Shown: piece by piece, positions 1 through 10,306 of the stretch
Numbering within the stretch: position 1 is the stretch's first letter
Layout of the letters: every line of letters begins with the position of its first letter
DNA from: Zygnema circumcarinatum
Taxonomy: Eukaryota > Streptophyta > Zygnematophyceae > Zygnematales > Zygnemataceae
Direction: 5' to 3'
Assembly (NCBI GenBank): GCA_037447605.1
Contig: CM074815.1
Coordinates: forward strand, 1,112,023 to 1,176,022
DNA: 64,000 nt
Translations under genes and position numbers: made by a program
The notes under the pieces: model-generated
Told to the model about the DNA's origin: nothing
The model's database searches: none
Seen by the model: only the letters and a program-made list of their open reading frames with translations

Positions 1-42
<42 letters not shown>
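1..42. repeat. Poly-G run at window start
   Basis: The first 42 bases are uninterrupted G, followed directly by ordinary sequence. A homopolymer this long at an edge is more likely a sequencing or assembly artefact, or a contig end, than biology. Confidence 0.9.
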
Positions 43-717
43 CTGCTCCATGGCCCGCCGGCGTGCTGCTCACTTCAGAGAAAGCATGGGGAAGTAGGAA
101 AGTCCAAGGGCCGTGCATTCAGGGGGGCTTCTTCTGTGGATTGAAGGTACCTTCAGAAACCAAGTTTGGGCTAGGGAAGCACTTTTTTGCAACGTGTACT
201 TGTGCCTGACAATGGCACATTGGTTGGAGTACGAACTCATATTTTTTCACAATGGAGCGCTATGTTTTTGCGCAATCTCTATTGTTGCGGGAACGCACAA
301 GCCAGTGCACACTGCGGATTGCTTCCCCCATCGAGTACATATGAGCGCCAAAGTACTGCTACTATTTTAAATACGGAGATCCTCGCAATAGTCAAATAGG
401 TCTATGCAGCTTGCTGTTTACAGGGGCCTTCTAAAGAAACAGTTTCTTGTCCTAATGGAGGCCTTCTACACAGCATTAGCGCCAAAGTGTTTGAAATGCT
501 TCAATTGACTTCACGCCTAGATGCCTCTGAAAGCGAAGGTGCTCCTTCACTGAATCAAGGTTATGAGCCCATTATCTTGGAACTGCTAAACAAGTGTTTT
601 TGAGGTTTTTGTCCGCTGAAAGCGCCTCAGCAACTGCCAATTTACACAAATTACAGACAGAAGTGCACCAAAGTAAGCTGCAGGTTGACTTCTTACTCCA
701 CGGGCCTCAATTGGGCG
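43..717. other. Intergenic, no gene seen
   Basis: This is mixed-composition sequence 3' of the TMEM256-like gene. The short ORFs here are unremarkable and I recognise no protein family, RNA gene or clear repeat. Confidence 0.6.
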
Positions 718-2232
718 TCAGAATAAGGCTGTGAACCATGCTCCCATGAGAGCCATACCGCCAAAAGGCGCCCCCCATCCAAGCCGTCGGTCTTCATAAA
801 AAGCAGCCAGGTAGCAGCTGCAGATAATCACTCGCCTTCAATTAGGAAAATGCAGTTTCTACATAAGGGATGACTTCAGACTTGTAAATGTATAAACATT
901 GACTGCAATGTCGCCAAATAGCTGCATGGTAAGGACACATCAGAATGCACTGCTCACCTTCCTGAGAAGCTGATAATGCCAAACGTCATCAATCCGCCAA
1001 ACTGTTTCAGAGGCTCCGACAAATCAGCCATCAGCGAGGACCCTGAGGTTCAAATAGCTTGCAAGAGACAATTCTGACACGATCTTCTTGGATATAAGTT
1101 GTTAAAAAGCAAGCAGAGTGAGTCAGCAGACACAAAAACAGGCTGCAAAAACCTTTAAAGTCCGTATCCTGCCCTCTTATTCAGTAATTGCAGTCCCGTC
1201 CAAATGCATTTGTTTATAAGTTACTTGAAGAAAGGGAGTGGGAATTGAAAACGAGAAAAGCTAGGAAGTGAGATGTCGGAGGTTCACATTGCATACTCGG
1301 CACATACTCGGCACATTGACATACTTGACTTGACGGTCACAGTGTCTGCAATGTGCTTTCAACCACAGGTGAGAAGATAGTGGAGCACTGAAAACGTACA
1401 ACATGCGGCCTGGCCGTGAGGGGAGTTGCAAGGAGTGCTGCTGAATGCACTAAGTGGTAGAGGTTTGCAGTGCGCCAGACCTGCACTATGGCCAAAACAA
1501 ATAGTGATGACTACGTTCGTCACCGGAGTCGGAGGCCTCCCTGTCTCTACTGAAACATGTAACTCTGCATAGTACATGAAACCTTATGCTTACAGGACCA
1601 TTGCAAGCAGCGAAACATTCCAAAACGTTCGTGCTTCATAACACTCGGCCATATAACTCTCCGCACCTCCTTGTATGCCTCATTTGTCGGCTTAAGCATG
1701 TGTGCTCCATATGCTCCCAGAGCCACAGCAGTAATACCTGAAGGCCCAAACCCGGCCTGACAGACCAATGCGATAAGTCCGATTAAGGGCAAACCTGCTT
1801 GCCTACACCGTAAAGACATTTATTTCTATCTTTTGACAAAGTATTGTTTGGGCTGAGCCTACGTCTCTGTCTTTCCAATCGCCAAATTTCTCATTCTGGT
1901 GAACTCGTGAGACTGTAAGGAAACTCATTGTGCGCAATGGCAGAGCTTGATGCAGCTCCTGAAGCCTGACAGGACAAAGTAAAAGGGAAAAAGGAGCTTT
2001 AATGTCGGCCACTACATTACAATTCCCTAAATTTGATTTTATTTTCGCTCCATCATAACCGCAGTCCCAGAGCTGGGCAAGGATGACTCAGCAAACAGGA
2101 GTGTGAAGCTGTCTCTGTGAAAAGAGACGCCAGAGAGCGAGCGAGTCAGAGAGAGGGAGAGAGAGCAAGAGAGAGAGGTAGCGAGAGTCTGCCTGAGACT
2201 GCAGCTGCGCGGCGCCAGACAGCCACCTCCAT
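718..2232 (-). CDS. TMEM256: TMEM256/DUF423 small membrane protein
   Basis: A five-exon model on the minus strand gives 111 aa, the usual size for plant and animal TMEM256/DUF423 proteins, which are small multi-pass membrane proteins of uncertain role. Exons are 2232-2193, 1737-1667, 1480-1400, 1001-958 and 817-718. Family hallmarks fall in order: WRRAAAVSG at the N-terminus, GAYGAHMLKP (about residues 20-29), LYHLVHSAALL (about 44-54), FGGLMTFGIISFSG and APFGGMALMGAW near the C-terminus. All exon phases match. Exons 2-5 have GT donors and AG acceptors. Intron 1 appears to start with GC (CTCAG|GCAGAC), because that junction keeps the family spacing exactly. A GT alternative (donor GCA|GTCTCA with an acceptor 19 nt further 5', at 1756) is also in frame but inserts residues in the conserved block. 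Family assignment is secure; the first intron is the uncertain part. Confidence 0.86.
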
Positions 2233-2600
2233 GGCGGCTTCCGCGACGTGTCTAAGTCCCTGCCCAGCAAGCGCCCTCTCTCTCTCTTTCTCTTCCCGCT
2301 TCACAGCACTTCGGAAAGGAAACCAGCAGCCATGTCCTCCATATTGCCAACCCGTGCAGGATATACGGACTCCTGCCCGTGCAGGATATACCAACTCTTG
2401 CCCGTGCAGAATATGCCTGATTTTGATAGGCCTAACCGCGTTTCATGTAGAAATAACCGTCATGTTCCACACGTTTCGAAACAGAACAGCGTGCCACACA
2501 TAGGCACGATACCGTATCGTCATCGATATACGGATACTGTATCGTATTTTGTAGTGTATCGCATCGTGAGGTCCTGTACGGTGGCGTGCATTTTTAGGAA

Positions 2601-2856
2601 TTTAGGAAGGAGAACTATATACCCCCCCCCCCCTTTTGGTTATCCCGCCCCTGTTTTTTTGAAACCCCACTCTCCCATTTTGGCTATTCCGCCCCCTCCC
2701 ATTTTGGGATATCCCGCCCCCTACTTTGGACATTCCCCCCTTGTTTTCTCCTTCTCACACATCAGCGCAACGTCCGTAAAGAGAGCAGAGCAGAGAAGAG
2801 AGGGAGAGAGAGAGAGAGAGATAGAGAGCGGTATATAGTTCTCCATTTAGGAAGGA
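2601..2856. mobile_element. Short inverted-repeat element (MITE-like)
   Basis: A 15-bp perfect inverted repeat (GGAGAACTATATACC at 2609-2623, its complement at 2830-2844) encloses about 205 bp. An 11-bp direct repeat TTTAGGAAGGA at 2601-2611 and 2846-2856 flanks it and overlaps the left inverted repeat, as a target duplication could. The interior holds a C-run, imperfect repeats of a TTTTGG..ATCCCGCCCC motif, and a GA tract. No coding capacity is seen. It looks like a non-autonomous DNA transposon; the superfamily is not identified. Confidence 0.6.
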
Positions 2857-3022
2857 GGCACCAAAAGGACAAGGGGGAGTCAGACCTTGACCATCGCCAA
2901 ATCAATTTCGTAAGCCTGTCGGGCGAATTAAAACATTGGCTAGGTACGTATTTCGGTACGGCTGTGTACGGCGGAGCCGCGGATCCCAACCCGGAATTCG
3001 TACACGAAACTTTGACTTTTAG

Positions 3023-3603
3023 TAGGGCGTGTCAGACTTAAAAAATTCTCGTAATACTAAAAACTCGATATTCGTAACATTTCGAGTCAACGTCAGTAAA
3101 ACTAAAATTCCCGAGCCTAGTTTTTCGCACTCGCGGCGCGGTCCTGTTCGCACTCCGCGATCTCCGTCTTCGCACTTCTCCAAACGCCGTCTTCGCAACT
3201 TCGCCCTCGCGCGGGGCCCTCAGACTTAGAAACAGCGCCGGCGCGGCGCGCGGAGACCGCTTGTCGTTGTGTCGTGTTGCGCGTCACGGGCGGGCGCGGG
3301 CGCGGGCGGGAAGCCGGGAAAACAACCATGACGTCACGTTGACGCGATTCTCGCCAGTATTTTCTTCGCACGTCCATTTCGGCGCCTCTTTTGGGTGCGA
3401 ACAAAATCGTGCGAAGAAATGCAATTTCAGTAAACCCCACGGGTCAATCTTCGCAACGTTGACCCGTTGACTTAGTACAGTTGACTTCCGTTCGGTTCGG
3501 TTTAGGTTCGGGGGCGCGATAATTTTTAGTACTTAGTAACCTCGATTCTCGTAATACTAAAAACTCGATATTCGTAACATTTTGTTAAGTCTGACACGCC
3601 CTA
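3023..3603. mobile_element. 577-bp TIR element with TA target duplication
   Basis: A 17-bp perfect terminal inverted repeat (GGGCGTGTCAGACTTAA at 3025-3041, complement at 3585-3601) is bordered on both sides by TA. Just inside each end lies the same 38-nt sequence in direct orientation (3045-3082 and 3545-3582), offset by exactly 500 bases. The interior is GC-rich with repeated TTCGCAC-type motifs and no credible ORF. A TA duplication suggests a Tc1/mariner-type origin, but that is inference. It sits in the shared upstream region of the divergent TMEM256-like and CREG genes. Confidence 0.7.
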
Positions 3604-3856
3604 GTATAAGGAATTCGGGAATTTCGTAAGCGATGGTCAAGCTCTGTAAGACTGTAACCCCCTAATGGCATGTCCTTTTGTCCTTTTGTCCTTTTGTCCT
3701 TTTGTCCATGTCCTTTTGCTGTCCTTTCAAGAGGGAGAAGTGATCATTTGCATTCTGACAAGCGCACTAGGGATAAGCGTAAGGGCTGCTCTAAGGCTGA
3801 GGCTGTGTGTGGCATACATTCAGAGCTATTAGGGTTGCTCCGTTCTCGGGGTAAGG

Positions 3857-5664
3857 ATGGCCGGGTGCTGCCATGCGGCGCTCTCTGTAGTTGTGCTTCT
3901 GCTGACTGCAAACATTGCTTCTGCTTGGGAGTTTCATGAGAGTTCAAGCTACCAGCGGGGAAGAGTCGGCTTGATTGAACAGAATGCATATTATACAGGC
4001 GGAGAGAAGCCAGGCCATGAGGAATATGCAGCCATGGCGCGTTGGCTGGTGGCTGAAAGTACTTGGGGAGTGCTCAGGTTTGGAGGCAAATTTCTCTTAT
4101 GTTTGTTTTGGTACTACAGCCATGGCTAAGTCTCGCTAAACTGCAATGCCTGTCAGCAAACCGCATTAGTTTCCCGCATTGTATTCAATGTATGCTGGCT
4201 TATTTTTTTCCGTTTTATCTGGCTTTACTACATTCAAACTCGTCTTGTTTTTTCCCGAATGCTGTATCCGTGGCGTTGGCATGCTTCTGTGCGGAAATTC
4301 CTCATTCTCAAACATGGTCTGTATCTATCGGCTGCAGCACTGTCTCTAAACGCTTGAAGGGCAGCCCGTTTGGGTACGTATCTCCTCCTTTCTCCTACTT
4401 TCGCCCATATTTGAAACATCATAAGTTGTGTACCTGAGTCTCAGACTGAGACTTCAAATAACTTCTGGTTTGGCATGTTCAGTTCCATAATATGCTGTTC
4501 AGGCCCTCTGTCGGGAAGCGAGGATCATTACTCTTATATTTAGCTCTCAGAATATAATTACATGTCTCTTGGTCAAACTGCAGAACTCAACGAAAACAAA
4601 ACCTCTTCTGGTTGTCTTTTCTGCTCAGAAGTGCAGTAGATAGGAGCATTTTTTCTTTTTGTTTTAGCTGTTGTCCTGGGGTTTGAGTGATTGTGGGCTA
4701 AAGTTTGGTAGTGTTGCAATACATGCCAATGTCGTTGAAGCTCTTCTCCCCTTGCAGAAATCCTAATAACTAAGTCTTGGAATGTTGCAGCAACGTTGTT
4801 TCCTTCAGTGACGGGCCTGCCATCAGAGCTTCTGGCCAGCCATACTTCTACCTCACTGCCCTTGACCCTACCGCCTCGGATGTGGTAGATGACGCTCGCT
4901 GCTCCTTGACAGTGGCTGAGATGGCCTTGGGCACATGTGGAAAGAACGATCCAGAGAGCCCTGCCTGCGCAAAGCTCACTCTATCTGGGCAGGTAAGCTC
5001 CACCTCTCTTAAACTCTTTCAGTCACTCGAGAGAGAAGCATTTCCCAATCCAATCGAATAGCCAATCGCGAGAGATCATCGGGAGAATGTCAAGAATATT
5101 TGGCTGTGTATAATAAAGGTTACATTTTGTATTGATGATAATAGCTATTGAATGTGGGCATGCTGGGTGTGGTTCCACAGCTCAAGCGAGTCGAGGACGA
5201 AAGGGAGGAGGAGTTTGCCAGAGATGCTCTTTTCTCAAAGCATGACGAAATGAAACGTGGGTGCCTTTGTCAGTTTCCTTGTTTTGTTCAAATTATGAAC
5301 ATGGTTCGTTCAGAGGCATCCAATTCACTCATTATCGCACACACTCTCCTTATGCATCCTGTCATTCGTGAACTAAAATCAAGAGTTTGTTCTCCTATTT
5401 GCTCTTTGAAGTCTTCTACGGTTGCAGTCCTCCTTGGACTTAACATTTGCCGCCTGCTCAATACCTTCATGTGCAGACTGGCCAGCGAGTCACGGATTCC
5501 ATTTCTACAAGTTGCAGATTGAGGACATTTTCCTTGTGGACTGGTTTGGCGGAGCCAAGTTGTTAACTGTGGAAAATTATTTCCGTACTCCATCCCCTAA
5601 TAACCCGAGGGATCGCGAACTGGACGAGTCAGTTGCCTCAATGCTGATGTTGAAGGTCGGCTGA
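3857..5664 (+). CDS. CREG1: CREG1 homologue (secreted FMN-binding-fold glycoprotein)
   Basis: Five exons (3857-4077, 4338-4373, 4791-4992, 5181-5256, 5477-5664) give a 240-aa protein, close to the roughly 220 aa of CREG proteins. These are secreted or endolysosomal glycoproteins with an FMN-binding split-barrel fold. Residues 1-23 form a typical signal peptide (hydrophobic VVVLLLTANIASA). The family signature follows: MARWLVAESTWGVLS, GNVVSFSDGP, PYFYLTALDPTA, LGTCGKNDPESPACAKLTLSG, then WPASHGFHFYKLQIEDIF and DWFGGAKLLTVENYF near the C-terminus. Exon 2 is only 36 nt but is needed to join WGVLS to SPFGNVVSF. All junctions are GT-AG and phases agree. The exact cellular role of plant CREG is not settled. 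Confidence 0.94.
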
Positions 5665-6973
5665 GGACGAGGAGAGCCAATGATGCGGCCCCACCCCATG
5701 CATGCAAAGTCTGCTCGCAACGTATACATATAACTGACAAGAGGACAGTCTAAGTTCCAGCGTCTGGCCCGAGCATTTGGACGCAATGCATGTGGGTGAA
5801 ACAACATAAGCATAAGCATTATAAATTCATAAGCATGTAATCTAAGGAGTGGCGCAGAGTTGCCATGTTGAGGACTGGATAGGGTGAATTCTTGACATGA
5901 GCCCCAATTGGCCGTCCAATGGGAACCACAGCACCGGCAGGAGGATCCTTTTTAAGTATTTACAACTTCTGTAGGCCTCTATACCTATCGAGGTGGGAAA
6001 ACATTGGCATTTCGAGTTATTTCGAGCTTTTTGGCAGCGTGAGGTGGGCGTTGTTGAGAACAATGCTGTGGACTGACTGACTTACGCCAATGAAGAGATT
6101 GAATGCTCTCCCGGTGACTAAAAAGAGAAGGGTGACGGTCTATCACCTTAAAAATTTGACCTCAAATTATTTGTTGTCTTTTGTGTTAGTTAGTAGTAGG
6201 ATCTGTTGCCTGACTGAATATTGAGGACGTTGTCTTTGCATGAGCTTCCGGTTCATTGTTCGAATTTAATACAGGAGGATATGCCCAGTGCTGTGACAAA
6301 AGGCTAAATTGTAACTGTTTAGGTAATGAACGAATGCAACTTCCTTGCTTTTGCCCCTCCTGTAGAAAAATCTGTAAAAACCTGCTTCTACAAAAGATCT
6401 GATTCGAGTACAAGGAAGACAAGAAAGAAATGAAAATCTGAAATGTCGACCATTTCTTAATGTCGATGGCTAACTTCCGGGTAATGAAAGGGGAAGGGCG
6501 CGGTCCTTGGCTGGTAAACTTTGGATCGTTCATGGAGTAATCAAACCAATGGTTGCCAGTGTTTGCCAAGCATTGGCTAAGCCTGTTAGCTAGCGAACCT
6601 CGCCAACCATTGCCAGTGGTTGAAGCCTTTGGTTGGGAGACCTTGCCATCCATTGCCAATGATCAAAGCCACTGGATTCACTCAGATGCAACCACTGCCT
6701 CTGTGGTTTAAAGCTACGATGGCGGACCTAGCCAACCGTTGCCAGTAGCTCCAAAACCATTGAATTCATGGTCGGCGGGCAATGGTCGAAACTCAAAACC
6801 ATTGACTTCACTTTTAGACAACCATTGGCAGTGGTCCGAACCATTACGGTACGGTACCAATGCCAAATTGCCAATGGTTGGCACCATTGGTTTCGTCTGA
6901 ACGGTCGCCCGTGCGAACGGCGACGATTCTCGGCGGCCCCACCGACATATTTATTCCTTCAAGATCCGTTATC
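5665..6973. repeat. Intergenic with degenerate CCATTGGCAGTGG repeats
   Basis: No gene is recognised between CREG and the next gene. From about 6540 to 6900 the short motif (C)CAA/CCATTGCCAGTGGTT and close variants recur many times in both orientations at irregular spacing, giving a decayed satellite or foldback appearance. The 157-codon minus ORF at 6186-6659 overlaps this repeat and has no recognisable domain. Confidence 0.55.
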
Positions 6974-7207
6974 CACGTGGCAGCACCTGCTTGCTCAATG
7001 TCACGTGAAGTCAAGAGGCTCCTCCAGCACTCGCCACGTGGTCTCAGCCTGGAATATTTTCGACGCCGTGCTCTACTCTGCAAGCGCCACGTGGCGCGAG
7101 ATTTCGGGTGCCGCCTGAAGAAATTTGGCGAGGGCCTTTCTCCATTGAGGGCCCATAGTCAAGCGTCGGCCAGTCAGAATGTACCACGTGTACAAATTGC
7201 ATACGTG
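6974..7207. promoter_or_regulatory. CACGTG (G-box/ABRE-like) cluster
   Basis: Five CACGTG palindromes occur within 217 bp, at 6974, 7002, 7035, 7088 and 7185, plus TACGTGGC at 7202. Several have the CCACGTGG or ACGTGGC context typical of plant G-boxes and abscisic-acid response elements bound by bZIP factors. The cluster ends about 400 bp before the start codon of the charged LTI65/RD29-like gene at 7601. Function as a stress-responsive promoter is inferred from motif density and gene type. Confidence 0.6.
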
Positions 7208-7600
7208 GCGAGTCATCCATTGGTTGTGCTGACTCCAGGAGTTCAGGAAAACGGTGGGATGGCACTGCTCTCATTCTGAAGGTGAAAATTTGCACTCGCT
7301 AATCGACATCAATACAGTTTTCTGATGAAGCTCTGATTTACACACAATACTAGTTCTGTTTCAAATACGTGACACAAAAGTTAAGAATCGATACCTTAGT
7401 AGGGCTAACTCGAGTACAGTAGTGTATGCCGGTGGTTAAAGTGCAGACTGTGCAACAGAAAGACAGGAGGGGAGAGGAGAGTAGAGAGAGAGGAGAGGAT
7501 ATAGCTCCAGACTTACAAGCCCTTGCAGCTTGAATTTGTTCTGCTGAGTGTTATTTGGTCGATCGCTGATTACCTGCATAGCATTTTTGCGACTGTAAGA

Positions 7601-9036
7601 ATGGCGCGTATCTACGAGTCGCCGGAGAATGAGGTCGCCATAAAGCTCATGCAGGGCATGCGCGAGTCCGATGATTTGAAAGAGGCTGGCGGAGGTCTGT
7701 TTTCTCTCACAACAGCGCTACCCCCTTTTATTTGTTGTTTGCTTTTGACTGAAAGGTTTTGAACCTGGCAATGGTCACTAGCCCCATGTGGAAAATCGCA
7801 GGTTTGAGAGTGCTGTACCGGTTGCTATTAACAGCGGTGGCAGGCTGACAATATGCTTGGAAAAACATTATGTCCTGAAAATGTTGTCAGCTTAATGCCA
7901 GTGGCAAGTGGAAAAAATCAGTACACTTGACTGGATGGCTGCTTGCATGCAGACAACGAAGAGGTGGAGCTTGCCGGCGGAATCTCCCCAGCAGAGGCGC
8001 ATAAGGTACATCACGAACAGAACAAGGAGTATTCAGACATTATTGGAGGGGGGGAGACAGGCGATCACCACGAGTCCTCTGAAAGGACGGGAGCATTCAA
8101 CAAGCTGAAAGACAAGGCGAAGAAGATGAAGGAGACAATTAAGCGCGAGTTTGGCAAGTCTGATCCATCCGGCGCCAGCCAACAGCCTATTCCCGCACCT
8201 CCTCTTGCCGCAGGGGCAACGAAGGACAAGCCGGTGCCAGATGATTTACCCGAGCAGATGACAAGGCCTGTAGCTGGTGATCAGGTTGGCACATCCCTCA
8301 ACGCTTAGAGCAGGAAAGCGTGCCATTTGCTAGAAAAGCACTACGGAAAGCGTCAACTACTATACACGTATCTCGATGTAGAATAGTGCAGATATGCATA
8401 GCAGAATTCAATGACTGTAAATAATGACATTTGTCATCGATGTACCTTCTTGCAACCAAAGACAAATGTCAATAAGTCAGTTCATCGCACCTTGTACGAG
8501 CTTGCTTTGATAAGCTTGTGAATGGAATCCCTATTTCACTGTTTTTGCAGACTTATGAAGCGCTGATGCTTGCCATTCTTTGTTTGGAGAAGGTCACTTA
8601 TCGAGCTCTAAATATCTGTAGTTTTTGCTTGTGAATTAGACACCCGTGGCCGGCATTCAAGAAGGCCGAAGCCTAAATGAAAGCGTAGGTACACCCGAGA
8701 TCCTTGGGAAAGACTTCCACTTCCCCTCGCCGACGGAAGATGCAGTGTCAGGGAAGGATGAAAAAACAGTTGCTGATATCGCCAAGTTGCGCGCAAATCC
8801 TGAATTGTTTGGTAAGAAGCTCAATTTGCAGATGTATCCGTTCATTAACAGAGCAGTCGGTGTGGCTCTACCCTTGTTGTCAAGAATTTGTGACTTCAAT
8901 ATTTCCGGTGACTCTCTTGACGCGCGCTTTGGAATTTATTTTACAAAAGTCGAAACACTCTTCTACCAATGAATCGACTTGAATGGAATGCTACAGCCAT
9001 TCCTCAGTTTCCAACCTCTGCATTAATACTGAGTTT

Positions 9037-9079
<43 letters not shown>

Positions 9080-10306
9080 AACCCAGTGCTCAACCTGGCT
9101 CTTGTTTCTCAAGTTTAGAGGTGGTGCATTTACTCTCAAGTTCCTGTCGATTGACACCTAATATTACAGGACCAGCCATGATTGCATTGGTAGAATTCCT
9201 GTCCTAGTCCTCATTGTCGAATGCTCGTAAGGACTTTTTTTACGTTCAATTAAATACTAGAAACCCACAGGAGTGGATGGACGATCACAGGAATGCTGAG
9301 GCAGTTGCATCATTGCGGGCCTGCATGCAGAGCAAGTGAAGCTGCATGGTGCCGCCACTCCTCTCGAGATCGCATCAGCCTTACAGCCGCCATCCGAAAT
9401 GACTGGGTTCACTCCTCCATTCGAACCTCCGGTTTACGCTCACTCTCGCAAGTTACACGAAGAGGAGCCGCTGAGGGAGGAAGCAGCAGAGGTGCCAGAA
9501 GGAGTGCAATCCAGATCCCTCCGCATGCAGGATTCAGCATATTTTGATGCCCTGGATGAGGTGGATGATAAGGATGATCGAGACGAAGTGTCTCTCGCTG
9601 CAGACTCTCCTGCAGCAGAGGTTGACGAGAAGGATGGAGCCAAGCCTTTGGCAAAGGGAAATGCGGAAAATCCAAAAAGTTTACAGGAGGAGGTCAACGA
9701 CTTAGTTGGTACACCTGCCAAGCAAGCGAATGCCTCCGCAGAATCAGCTGACGAGCGTGAGACGAAGTCAACAGGGGTAATGTCTATGCTAAATGGAGGG
9801 ACATTGACTGCAGGAAGCCCTAACCTGTTTACCGGAGGTGCATTTGCACCGGCTGGAGGGGTCGATGATCGGCAACAGCAGCGGGAGGAAGAAGCGGAAC
9901 TTTCCGGTCAAGGTCAGGCGAATGTCCAGGCAGATACGCACAAGAACGACGATGCTGATGCCAATGACGAGCACACGAAAAAGAAGTCGACCAGTATTTT
10001 GGGATTTGTGGAGTCCATGTTGGCGCCCGTGATAGGCAGCAGCAATTCATCTACAAACACAGGTAATCAGCGTATGTTTGTAAATCCTGAATAAACTTTT
10101 CCACATGTTTCAATGTTGTCCATCGATGTTACTCTCCAAGCTTCGTTTTTAATGTTTGGACAGAGAGCCAAGAGCCTGCCAAGTCCAAAGACAGAACCCT
10201 AACTTCATCCAGAAACTCTCACACCCCATGTAACGTGTGGAGAGCCAGTTCCAAGTCAGGGATGGGTGGTTGGAGGAAGGGCCGAGAGCGAGGGCTGGCT
10301 TGGTAA
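7601..10306 (+). CDS. LTI65/RD29-like hydrophilic stress protein, copy 1 (tentative)
   Basis: Five phase-consistent exons (7601-7694, 7953-8284, 8640-8811, 9331-10062, 10164-10306) give 490 aa. If the last intron is retained, the frame stops at 10094 and the product is 453 aa. The protein is strongly hydrophilic and rich in E, K, D and A, with few hydrophobic stretches, like LEA-type proteins. Residues about 78-97 form a Lys-rich amphipathic segment (GAFNKLKDKAKKMKETIKRE) that resembles the conserved N-terminal Lys helix of LTI65/RD29B/CAP160 proteins. A block with KSLQEEVNDLVGTPAKQANA recurs nearly unchanged in the next gene, so the two are at least partly paralogous. CACGTG motifs lie upstream. 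Exons are supported by splice sites, phase and the paralogue; the family name is inference. Confidence 0.6.
9038..9076. repeat. (AT)n microsatellite
   Basis: About 38 bases of alternating TA lie within an intron of copy 1 of the charged stress-like gene. Confidence 0.9.

Noticed and set aside
2248-2838. 196-codon plus-strand ORF
   Set aside because: Runs across the small inverted-repeat element and low-complexity C-rich words; no domain.
6186-6659. 157-codon minus ORF
   Set aside because: Overlaps the degenerate CCATTGGCAGTGG repeat and has no recognisable domain.
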